Below, one piece after another: positions 1 to 6,979 of a stretch of 64,000 nt of DNA. The DNA lies in assembly GCA_036407035.1 (NCBI GenBank), contig DASXAA010000064.1, positions 1-64,000 on the forward strand, read 5' to 3'. This DNA is from JACVRW01 sp036407035 (GTDB lineage Bacteria; Actinomycetota; Thermoleophilia; Solirubrobacterales; Thermoleophilaceae). The first letter of the stretch is position 1, and each line of letters starts with the position of its first letter. Both the position numbers and the translations under genes were made by a program. The notes beneath the pieces are model-generated. The model had not been told where the DNA came from, did no database searches, and worked only from the letters and a program-made list of their open reading frames with translations.

Positions 1-18
1 CCCGCCCCCCTGCTACGA

Positions 19-32
19 TGCAATCGATTGCA
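19..32. promoter_or_regulatory. LacI-type operator upstream of the M24/AhpD operon
   Basis: Perfect 14-bp palindrome TGCAATCGATTGCA, about 90 bases before the first gene of the plus-strand operon. It has the central CG and TGCAA half-sites typical of LacI/GalR-family operators. It matches the half-sites found before livJ (18429) and before the E1 alpha gene (22465). Binding by the LacI protein encoded at 18605-19645 is inferred. Confidence 0.6.
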
Positions 33-124
33 CCGAACGGGTCGGCCTCGGCCCGCCGCCGCGGGTCGCCCCCGCGGGGTGTGCGCCTGCGGGCCGGCCT
101 TGACGAACCACCGGGAGCGAGACG

Positions 125-1456
125 ATGGGCCTGCACACCTATGGCGTGATGGGGGTCGACTGGGAGGAGCGCGTGCGTTTCGACCGGTTGCGCGAGGAGC
201 GGCTCGGGCGGGTCCGGTCGCTCTTGGGACTGTCGGAGCTGGGCGCCCTGCTCTGCTTCGACATGGCCAACATCCGCTACATCACGGCCACCCACATCGG
301 CACGTGGGCGCAGGACAAGCTGAACCGCTTCTGCCTCCTCCCCCAGGACGCCGATCCGATCATGTGGGACTTCGGCTCGGCCGCCCGCCACCACCAGCTC
401 TACAACCCCTGGCTCGGCGACGGCCGCTCCCGGGCCGGCATCTCGACGCTCAGAGGCGCGATGTCGCCGCAGTCGGGCCGCGCCGAGGACGTGGCACGCA
501 AGATCAGGATCGAGCTCGAGGAGCGCGGCCTGCGGAACGAACCGGTGGGCGTCGACGCGATCGAGCCGCCCGTGCTGTTCGCGCTTCAGGAAGAGGGCAT
601 CCAAGTAGTCGACGGTCAGCAGCTGATGCAGGAAGCGCGCGTGATCAAGACGCAGGACGAGATCACGCTCCTCAACACGGCGTGCATGATGGTCGACGCC
701 GCCTACGAGCAGCTCTACCGCGCGATGCGCCCGGGCATGCGCGAGAACGAGTGCGTGGCGCTCGTGAACAAGGTGCTCTACGAGATGGGCTCCGAGTTCG
801 TGGAGGGCGTGAACGCCATCTCCGGCGAGCGCTGCAACCCCCACCCCCACGTCTACACCGACCGCGCCCTCCGCCCCGGCGACCCCGCCTACTTCGACAT
901 CCTCCACAGCTTCAACGGCTACCGCACGTGCTACTACCGCACGTTCGCGGTCGGCAGCGCGTCGCGCTCGCTCGTGGACGCCTACAAGCGCTGCCGCTTC
1001 TACCTCGACGCCGCCATCGACCAGATCCGCCCCGGCGTGACCACCGCCGACGTCGCGTCGCTGTGGCCGGAGGCCCAGGAGTTCGGCTTCCCGGACGAGG
1101 AGGCAGCCTTCGCCCTCCAGTTCGGCCACGGCGTGGGCCTCGCGATCTGGGAGAAGCCGATCTTCAGCCGGCTCGTGTCGCTCGACCATCCCGAGGAGAT
1201 CCGCGAGGGGATGGTGTTCGCGCTCGAGACGTTCTGGCCCGCCAGCGACGGCTGGTCGGCGGCGCGGATCGAGGAGCAGCTCGTGGTGACGAAGGACGGC
1301 TGCGAGCTGATCACCCGCTTCCCGGCCGAGGAGCTGCTCGTGGCCGGCAAGCCGTACTACACCGCCGGCGGCTCGCTGCCGCTCGAGCGGGAGACCCAGT
1401 CACACCTGAACAGGCAGGATCGCATGCCCGCGGCGGATGCCGTGAGCGTGCACTGA
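125..1456 (+). CDS. M24-family (pita-bread fold) hydrolase, creatinase/Xaa-Pro peptidase-like, one metal ligand replaced
   Basis: A 443-residue protein with a creatinase-like N-terminal domain (about 1-170) and a C-terminal M24 domain (about 175-400). Aligned by spacing to aminopeptidase P, the five metal ligands would be D258, C269, H335 (in FGHGVGLA), E368 (in FALETF) and E383. The second Asp is a Cys, so a standard dinuclear site is incomplete. Family members include prolidases, creatinase and the DMSP lyase DddP, so peptidase activity cannot be assumed. The ATG at 125 follows GGGAG at a good distance. It is the first gene of a five-gene operon behind a LacI-type operator. Substrate unknown. 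Confidence 0.85.
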   Translation: MGLHTYGVMGVDWEERVRFDRLREERLGRVRSLLGLSELGALLCFDMANIRYITATHIGTWAQDKLNRFCLLPQDADPIMWDFGSAARHHQLYNPWLGDGRSRAGISTLRGAMSPQSGRAEDVARKIRIELEERGLRNEPVGVDAIEPPVLFALQEEGIQVVDGQQLMQEARVIKTQDEITLLNTACMMVDAAYEQLYRAMRPGMRENECVALVNKVLYEMGSEFVEGVNAISGERCNPHPHVYTDRALRPGDPAYFDILHSFNGYRTCYYRTFAVGSASRSLVDAYKRCRFYLDAAIDQIRPGVTTADVASLWPEAQEFGFPDEEAAFALQFGHGVGLAIWEKPIFSRLVSLDHPEEIREGMVFALETFWPASDGWSAARIEEQLVVTKDGCELITRFPAEELLVAGKPYYTAGGSLPLERETQSHLNRQDRMPAADAVSVH

Positions 1457-1466
1457 ACGGAGGCCC

Positions 1467-2030
1467 GTGCCGAACATCAGCTACTTCCCGATCGAACGCC
1501 TCGACGACCCCGAGCTGCGGGGCTACATGGAGCACGCCGCCCGCTACGGCACGCCGCGGCCCGAGAGTCAGGCGATCCGCGCCCACGTGCCCGCCGTCAT
1601 GCGCTCCTTCTCGACGAACTGGCAGCGTCTGTTCCGCACCGGCGTGCTGGACCACTCGATCAAGGAGCTGTGCCGCGTCTACGTGTCGAAGACGATCGAC
1701 TGCCACTACTGAGGCTCCCAACGGTCTCTCCGGGGCGGAGAGCAAGGTCTTGTCGAGGATGACTACGAGGAGCTGCTCGACTTCGAGCGCTCCGACCGCT
1801 TCGACGCGCGCCAGAAGGCCGCGCTCCTGTACACGAGCATGCTGGTCTGGAACCCCGAGGGCGCGGACGACAAGGTCTGGGCCGGCCTGCGCGAGCACTT
1901 CAGCGAGGAGCAGATCATCGAGCTCGGCTACTTCGTGGGGCTCACGTTCGGGCAGCAGCGGTGGATAAAGACGCTTGGGATCGGCCACGGCGAGGTGCTG
2001 AACCTGACCAAGGCGGGCCTGAAGGCATGA
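1467..2030 (+). CDS. AhpD/carboxymuconolactone-decarboxylase-like protein, candidate selenoprotein (in-frame UGA codon 82)
   Basis: The frame runs from GTG 1467 (GGAGG just upstream) to TGA 2028-2030 with one internal stop, TGA at 1710-1712. Upstream residues end ...TIDCHY and downstream ones start GSQRS...GLVEDDYEELL, so UGA sits exactly at the second Cys of the CxxC redox motif of the AhpD/CMD family (C-H-Y-U-G). Both halves are needed for the fold and no other stop occurs over 187 codons. A hairpin 20 bases after UGA fits a bacterial SECIS. Role inferred: thiol/selenol peroxidase or disulfide reductase in the catabolic operon. The alternatives are a nonsense mutation or a sequencing error at a TGC codon. 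A plain annotation would show an 81-residue fragment plus a C-terminal fragment. Confidence 0.8.
1726..1742 (+). promoter_or_regulatory. Candidate bacterial SECIS hairpin
   Basis: Arms CTCTCCG (1726-1732) and CGGAGAG (1736-1742) pair perfectly over 7 bp around a GGG loop. The loop begins 20 bases after the UGA at 1710-1712. Published criteria for bacterial SECIS elements ask for a small apical loop with a G in its first two positions, about 16-37 bases after UGA. This hairpin meets them. It lies inside coding sequence, as bacterial SECIS elements do. SelB binding is inferred. Confidence 0.65.
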
Positions 2031-2398
2031 CCGACAGTGACGCCATCCGAGCACAGCTGCCGGCCGCGCTCGAGTGCTACGCCGAGACGCGCGAGACCGT
2101 GCTGGAGGGGGGCATCGTCGACCGCTCGGTCAAGGAGCTGTGCGCGCGCTACCTGGCCGACGACCCCGAGGTCGCCGACTTCTCGCGGTTCGGCGACCGC
2201 GAGCGGGCAGCACTCGAGTGGGCGGAGGCGATCGCGTTCGACTCCGACGGCGCCCCCGCCGATCTCTGGCGCCGGCTCCACGAGCACTACAGCGAGCCGG
2301 AGCTGGTGGAGCTCGGCTACTACATCGCGTTCGTCCTCGGCCAGACGCACTGGCTGCGCACAAGAGGCATCAGGCCAACGGGCGCCGTGAGCCCGTGA
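2027..2398 (+). CDS. Cys-poor AhpD/CMD-like paralogue
   Basis: A 123-residue protein whose ATG overlaps the previous stop (ATGA), implying coupled translation with the selenoprotein candidate. It is a shortened paralogue of that protein: the segments VDRSVKELCARYL and EPELVELGYYIAFVLGQTHWL match HSIKELCRVYV and EEQIIELGYFVGLTFGQQRWI. The part that would carry the CxxC/CxxU redox motif is deleted, so it cannot do the same thiol chemistry. A structural partner that forms hetero-oligomers with its neighbour is plausible but inferred. Confidence 0.7.
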   Translation: MTDSDAIRAQLPAALECYAETRETVLEGGIVDRSVKELCARYLADDPEVADFSRFGDRERAALEWAEAIAFDSDGAPADLWRRLHEHYSEPELVELGYYIAFVLGQTHWLRTRGIRPTGAVSP

Positions 2399-3126
2399 GG
2401 GCGTTCGTCGCGGGCGGCTCGCGCGGCATCGGCGGCGCCGCGAGCCGCGCGCTGGCCGCCGCCGGCGCGGACGTGGCGGTCGGATATCTGAGCCGCGACC
2501 GCGAGGCCCGCGAGACCGCCGCGGCGGTCGAGGCCGCCGGCCGCCGGGCGGTGCTGGTTCAAGGCGATGTCTCCGACAACACGGACGCGCTCGTCGACGA
2601 GGCCGCCGACGCCCTCGGCGGCCTCGACGCCTTCGTCATGTGCGCCGTGAGACCCCTGCCCCGCTCGATCGAGGACCTCACCGCCGCCGACTTCGACGAG
2701 ACCATGCGCGCCAACGCCCGCCCGTTCGTGCTCGGCGGCCTCGCCGCCGCGCGGCACATGGACGGCGCCGGCCGCGTGGTCGGCCTCTCCGCCACCGGCG
2801 CGCACCGGATCCGCAACCCGCGCTACGCGGCGCTCGGTCTCGCGAAGGGCGCGGTCGAGGCCGCCGTGCGCTTCCTGGCGGTCTCGCTCGCGGGGAACGG
2901 GATCACGGTCAACGCGGTCGTGGCAGGCCCGACGGACACGGAGGCGTTCGACACCCTGGCCGAGGACCCGGCCGCGCTGCGGCGGCGGCTCGGCGAGCTG
3001 ACGCCCATGGGCCGGATCGGAACGCCCGAGGACGCCGCGCGGCTGGTCGCGTTCCTCTGCTCGCCCGACGCAGGCTGGATCACGGGCCAGCTGATCGTCT
3101 CGGATGGCGGTTACTCGCTCGTGTGA
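2395..3126 (+). CDS. FabL-like short-chain dehydrogenase/reductase
   Basis: A 243-residue SDR starting at GTG 2395 in a GTGA overlap. The N-terminal nucleotide motif reads GGSRGIGG. The catalytic motif is not the usual YxxxK but Y-x6-K (RYAALGLAKGAVEA), as in enoyl-ACP reductases FabI and FabL. The region after it (LAVSLAGNGITVNAVVAG...TDTEAFDTL) and the C-terminus resemble Bacillus FabL. It may therefore reduce a conjugated enoyl thioester or a related double bond in the pathway rather than oxidise an alcohol. The substrate is unknown, and other SDR activities remain possible. Confidence 0.8.
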   Translation: MRAFVAGGSRGIGGAASRALAAAGADVAVGYLSRDREARETAAAVEAAGRRAVLVQGDVSDNTDALVDEAADALGGLDAFVMCAVRPLPRSIEDLTAADFDETMRANARPFVLGGLAAARHMDGAGRVVGLSATGAHRIRNPRYAALGLAKGAVEAAVRFLAVSLAGNGITVNAVVAGPTDTEAFDTLAEDPAALRRRLGELTPMGRIGTPEDAARLVAFLCSPDAGWITGQLIVSDGGYSLV

Positions 3127-4259
3127 TGGGCGACTACCCGCGCTTCGGCGATGCGGAGATGCGGCGCCGCCGCGAGGCGCTCGCGGCGGCGATGGCCGAG
3201 CACGGCGCCGCGCACGCCGTGATCTACGGCGCGAACCGCTTCGGCTCGGCGGTCGGCTGGCTGACCGGCTGGCCCGTCACGCGCGAGGCGCTCGTGGTCT
3301 TCACGCCCGGCGAGCGCGACCTGCTGCTCGTGAACTTCTACAACCACGTGCCGAACGCGGGCCGCCTCGCCGCGGACGCCGACGTGCGCTGGGCCGGGCC
3401 GCGGCCGATGGAGACGGCCATCGAGGAGCTGCGGCGGCGAGGAGGCGGCCGGATCGGCGTCGTCGGGCCGCTCGGCTGGCGCCCGCACGCGGCGCTGGCG
3501 GCGTTCGCGGAGGAGGTCGTGCTGCTCGACACCGCGTACACCGGGCTGCGGCTGCGCAAGTCGGAGGAGGAGCTCGAGTGGCTGCGGGTCGGCTGCGAGC
3601 TGACCGACTCCGCCGTCCGGGCCCTGCACGAGCACGCCGCCCCTGGCGTCGACGAGCGCGATCTGGGCGACATCGTGGAGCGCGCCTACGTGGGCCGCGG
3701 CGGCACGACGCACATCCACTACTTCGCCGCCACCCCGATGGACGAGCCCGAGCTGGGGGTGCCGGCCCAGTGGCCGTCGGCGCGCAAGCTGCGCCGCGGC
3801 GACGCCCTCACGTGCGAGATCAGCGCCTCGTGGTGGGACTACACCGGCCAGCTGCTGCGCACGTTCGCGGTCGGCGCCGAGCCGCCGCCGCTATACCGCG
3901 AGCTGCACGCCGCCGCCGACGCCGCCTTCGACGCGATCCTGGCGTGCCTGCGGCCGGGCGCGAGCGCCGCCGATCTGGTTGATACCGCCGGCGTGATCGA
4001 GGACGCCGGCTTCACGACCCGCGACGACCTCGTGCACGGCTTCGTCGGCGGCTACCTCCCGCCGGTGCTGGGCAGCGCGAGCAGGACGCTGGAGCCCGTG
4101 CCCGACTTCGAGTTCGACGCGGGCATGACCGTGGTGGTGCAGCCGAACGTGGTCACCCGCGACGAGCGCGCCGGAGTCCAGACGGGCGAGCTGGTGCTGG
4201 TCACGGAGACCGGCGCGGAGCGGCTGCACCGGTTCAAGCGGGGATTGCTGCGGATCTGA
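3126..4259 (+). CDS. M24-fold protein lacking the canonical metal ligands (creatinase-like)
   Basis: A 377-residue protein; its ATG overlaps the SDR stop (TGATG). The N-terminal creatinase-type domain (about 10-145) and C-terminal pita-bread domain (about 150-375) are complete. At the positions of the five metal ligands of aminopeptidase P it has E231, Q242, H304, Q339 and G354 (E355 beside it), so only the His is kept. Creatinase is a known metal-free M24 hydrolase that relies on a His, which makes a metal-independent C-N hydrolase a reasonable idea. It is last in the plus-strand operon and converges on the hydrolase gene at 4685. Paralogue of the protein at 125-1456. Confidence 0.8.
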   Translation: MGDYPRFGDAEMRRRREALAAAMAEHGAAHAVIYGANRFGSAVGWLTGWPVTREALVVFTPGERDLLLVNFYNHVPNAGRLAADADVRWAGPRPMETAIEELRRRGGGRIGVVGPLGWRPHAALAAFAEEVVLLDTAYTGLRLRKSEEELEWLRVGCELTDSAVRALHEHAAPGVDERDLGDIVERAYVGRGGTTHIHYFAATPMDEPELGVPAQWPSARKLRRGDALTCEISASWWDYTGQLLRTFAVGAEPPPLYRELHAAADAAFDAILACLRPGASAADLVDTAGVIEDAGFTTRDDLVHGFVGGYLPPVLGSASRTLEPVPDFEFDAGMTVVVQPNVVTRDERAGVQTGELVLVTETGAERLHRFKRGLLRI

Positions 4260-4684
4260 GGCGCGCCGGCTTGAGCTGCACTCGGTGGCCGCGGTTACCG
4301 GTTGGCTTACCAGGCAACCAGTGATTTGACCCGGCCGTGGGCCGCGGCCCGGCCGCTCGGCCCGCCCGGCCAGGCGCGTTCTCGCCTAACCCTCGGGTCG
4401 TGGTCGAAGGGTTTCCCGCGGGGGTGCGTGTCCGGTTGACTCAGGCGTCTCGGGGCGCCTGGCTGCTACGGCGAGCGGCCAGGGGTCGCGAAGGCCGCCG
4501 CCCGCCGGGGGTGTTCAACGTTGCGGGAGCAATAGTCCCGCTTTGTCGAACACCCCCGACACTCCCGACGGCCGCCGAAACCGTCGACCAGGGATTCGAG
4601 ACACCGCGGCCGTGGTCCTCGCCTTCCTCACTGGCCTCCTCGCCGGCCGTCAGAGCGGCTGGCAACACACCAGTGAATCAACCG
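4260..4684. other. Convergent intergenic region holding a dispersed repeat
   Basis: 425 bases between two converging genes, with no convincing gene. It contains copy 1 of the 147-bp dispersed repeat (4411-4557). Right after the stop of the minus-strand hydrolase lies a GAATCAACC-type motif (4675-4688) that recurs at 20369-20382. No clear Rho-independent terminator with a T-run was found. Confidence 0.6.
4411..4557. repeat. Dispersed 147-bp repeat, copy 1, ending in a long hairpin
   Basis: Near-identical to 19911-20057 (exactly 15,500 bases away, same orientation). The last 51 bases (4507-4557) form an extended hairpin. The outer arms GGGGGTGTTC and GAACACCCCC pair over 10 bp. The inner arms GCGGGA and TCCCGC enclose a 7-base loop. 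Between them is a symmetric 6x6 internal loop that can pair partly. Both copies sit downstream of minus-strand genes. It looks like a REP-like or MITE-like palindromic unit, or a structured 3' UTR element. Confidence 0.75.
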
Positions 4685-5728
4685 CTAGAGGTTCTCCGCC
4701 AGCCAGCGGGCCACCAGCGGGCGCGCCTTGTACCAGAGGTTGTTGCACACGTGCACGCCGTCCTCGTACACGATCGTCGTGGTCGGGCCGCGCGCCTCCG
4801 CGGCCACCCGCTCGGCGTGCGACGGCGGTGAGGCGGGGTCGCGACCGCCGTAGACCTGGAGCAGCGGAACCGTGATCCGCTCGGCGGCGCCCTCCATCGT
4901 CATCGCCGCCTGGACCGCCTCGGCGTCCTCGCCCATGTACTGCCGCAGCCCCGTCTGCGAGACCGGGTCCTGCGTCCGGAACCGGCCCGCGGGCGAGTAC
5001 CAGCTGCTCATCGAGAACACGGCGCGCACACGCGAGTCGAACGCCGCGCCGCGGCAGGCGAACAGGCCGCCGTACGAGATGCCGCCCACGGCCAGCCTCT
5101 CGGCGTCGAGGTCGTCGCGCGCGACCAGATGGTCGATCACCGCCCCGATCGGCACCTCGTAGTCCGGCCGCAGCTTCAGCTCGAAGCTCACTGCGCCGTG
5201 CCCCGGGCCGTCGAAGGCGAACGTCGCCACATCCTGCGCCAGGATGTGCTCGCTCAGGTTGAAGAGCTCCTCCTTGGTCGAGTCCGCGCCGGGCACGAGC
5301 ACGACGACCGGCGGGCGCTCCGCGCCGGGCGGCCTGCGCAGGTAGCCGGGCAGGGCGGTGCCCTCGAACGGCACCTCGAGCAGCTCCATCGGCGGCTCGG
5401 TCAGCGGCGCCGCGCGGCGCCAGCAGTCGTGCATCTCCTCGAGCGCCATGCGGAACTCGTCCGGCCGGTGCGGGAACAGGAAGCCGGCCCAGTGGAAGAA
5501 GAGCCCGGCGCGCACGTAGTGGGTCCCGGCGGCGCGCCGGTCGTCCGCCTCCACGGCCTCGTCGCCGAGGTCGCGGTGGCGCCGTCCCCACTCGCTGTAC
5601 ACGCGGCACCAGTCGTCCCAGCTCTCGATCTCGTCGCGCATGCGCTCGAAGTCCCAGTGCGGCACGTAGTTCGACGTGATCCGCCACGTGAACAGCCGGT
5701 ACATCGCCTCGAGGTCGCGGTCAGCCAT
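4685..5728 (-). CDS. Alpha/beta hydrolase of the 2,6-dihydroxypseudooxynicotine hydrolase (DHPONH) type
   Basis: A 347-residue protein with a helical N-terminal domain (about 1-110) and an alpha/beta-hydrolase core. Visible features are PGADSTKEELF, DGPGHG, the nucleophile elbow GGISYGG, an acid in GGRDPASPP and a His in DGVHVCNN. This layout matches the FrsA/DHPONH group, whose best-known member cleaves a C-C bond next to a keto group in nicotine breakdown by Arthrobacter. It is the last gene of the long minus-strand operon. Its ATG lies inside the end of the Mo-hydroxylase small-subunit gene (8-base overlap), and it has a paralogue at 9182. The exact substrate is unknown. Confidence 0.85.
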   Translation of the reverse strand: MADRDLEAMYRLFTWRITSNYVPHWDFERMRDEIESWDDWCRVYSEWGRRHRDLGDEAVEADDRRAAGTHYVRAGLFFHWAGFLFPHRPDEFRMALEEMHDCWRRAAPLTEPPMELLEVPFEGTALPGYLRRPPGAERPPVVVLVPGADSTKEELFNLSEHILAQDVATFAFDGPGHGAVSFELKLRPDYEVPIGAVIDHLVARDDLDAERLAVGGISYGGLFACRGAAFDSRVRAVFSMSSWYSPAGRFRTQDPVSQTGLRQYMGEDAEAVQAAMTMEGAAERITVPLLQVYGGRDPASPPSHAERVAAEARGPTTTIVYEDGVHVCNNLWYKARPLVARWLAENL

Positions 5729-6188
5729 CGCGCATCTCCCGCGCCGCCTGCCCGGCAGCCTCCACGATCCCGCGGTAGCCGGTGCAGCGGCAGAGGTTGC
5801 CGGCGAGCGCCTCGCGGATCTCCTCCTCCGACGGGTCCGGGTGCTCGCGCAGGAACGGCTCCAGCGTCATCAGGAAGCCGGCCGTGCAGAAGCCGCACTG
5901 GAGCGCGTGGCGCTCGTGGAACGCGCGCTGGAGCGGGTGCTGCCCGCCGTCGCGCGCGAGCCCCTCGACCGTCCGCAGCGAGCGGCCGCGCGCCTGCACG
6001 GCGAGCATCAGGCACGAGCGCACCGGCTGCCCGTCGAGCTGGACCGTGCACGCGCCGCACACGCCGTGCTCGCAGCCGACCTTGGTGCCGGTCAGCCCGG
6101 CCTGGTGGCGGATGAAGTCGGACAGCAGGGTGCGCGGCTCCACCTCCCCCTCGTGCGGCTCGCCGTTGATCTCGAGCGAGATCCTCAC
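5721..6188 (-). CDS. Molybdenum hydroxylase [2Fe-2S] small subunit (CoxS/XdhC-type iron-sulfur subunit)
   Basis: A 155-residue protein starting at GTG 6188 in a GTGA overlap. The plant-type ferredoxin motif CEHGVCGAC with a later Cys (VRSCLML) binds the first cluster. The C-terminal CGFCTAGF and CRCTGY bind the second. It carries electrons from the molybdenum subunit to the FAD subunit in xanthine-dehydrogenase-family enzymes. With its two partners encoded directly upstream, all three subunits of an L-M-S heterotrimer are present. Confidence 0.95.
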   Translation of the reverse strand: MRISLEINGEPHEGEVEPRTLLSDFIRHQAGLTGTKVGCEHGVCGACTVQLDGQPVRSCLMLAVQARGRSLRTVEGLARDGGQHPLQRAFHERHALQCGFCTAGFLMTLEPFLREHPDPSEEEIREALAGNLCRCTGYRGIVEAAGQAAREMRDG

Positions 6189-6979
6189 GCCTTCTCCACC
6201 GCCTCGCGCACCAGAGCCGCGATCAGCGCCCGGCGCGGGCCCTCCTGCACCAGCGCGCCCGCGAGCTCGCCCGCCTCGCGGGCGTCCGCGCCGTCCGCGA
6301 GCGCGCGCTCCGCATCGGTCGCCCGCACGGCCGCGGGCCCGGCGCCGAGCACTGCGATCGCCGCGCGCCCGGGCGCGACGACCGCGGCGGCGCCCGCAAT
6401 CGCGAAGTCCCCGTGCGTGCGCGCGTGCTCCGTGAACGCCGTGCCCGCGCCTTCCGGGAGCGGCGGCACCTCGATCTCCACCAACAGCTCGTCCGGCTCG
6501 AGCGCGGTGGTGAGCGGGCCGACGAACATCTCGCCGGCGGCGAGCGTCCGCTCGCCGCGGCGCGAGCGCACGTGGAAGCGCGCGTCGAGGGCGAGCAGCG
6601 CTGCCGGGAGCTCGGCGGCCGGGTCGGCGTGCGCGACCGAGCCGCCGACCGTGCCGCGGCTGCGGATCTGCGGGTGGCCGGCATGCCTCACGGCAGCGCG
6701 CAGGAGCGGCCAGCGCTCCGCCACGAGCGCGGAGCGCTCCACCGCCGCCTGCCTCGTCAGCGCGCCGATCCGCAGCACGCCGCCGGCCCCCTCGCGCATC
6801 CCCGCCAGCTCGTCCTCGAGCGGGTTCAGGTCCACCAGCGTCGCCGGTCGCGCGAGGCGGAAGTTCAGGAGCGGCACGAGGCTCTGGCCGCCGGCCAGCG
6901 GCCGCGCCTCGTCGCCGACCAGCTCGAGCGCCTTGGCGAGCGAGCCCGGCGCGACGTAGTGGAACGGCGCCGGCTTCAC
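6185..6979 (-). CDS. Molybdenum hydroxylase FAD-binding medium subunit (CoxM-like)
   Basis: A 264-residue FAD-binding subunit of the xanthine dehydrogenase/CO dehydrogenase family. It shows the FAD pyrophosphate loops PLAGGQSLVPLLNFRLARP (about residues 27-45) and TVGGSVAHADPAAELP. The CoxM C-terminal domain follows. GTG 6979 overlaps the stop of the large subunit (GTGA), and its own stop overlaps the small-subunit start. It passes electrons from the iron-sulfur subunit to an acceptor. Confidence 0.95.
   Translation of the reverse strand: MKPAPFHYVAPGSLAKALELVGDEARPLAGGQSLVPLLNFRLARPATLVDLNPLEDELAGMREGAGGVLRIGALTRQAAVERSALVAERWPLLRAAVRHAGHPQIRSRGTVGGSVAHADPAAELPAALLALDARFHVRSRRGERTLAAGEMFVGPLTTALEPDELLVEIEVPPLPEGAGTAFTEHARTHGDFAIAGAAAVVAPGRAAIAVLGAGPAAVRATDAERALADGADAREAGELAGALVQEGPRRALIAALVREAVEKA

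Noticed and set aside
28..1968. Long open frame overlapping the first M24 gene and the AhpD-like gene
   Set aside because: Arg/Pro/Ala-rich translation without any domain, in another frame of well-supported genes; typical high-GC shadow.
1467..2030. Pseudogene reading of the AhpD-like gene
   Set aside because: Only one stop, exactly at the redox Cys, with a SECIS-like hairpin and full conservation afterwards; selenocysteine explains all of it better, though a sequencing error is not excluded.
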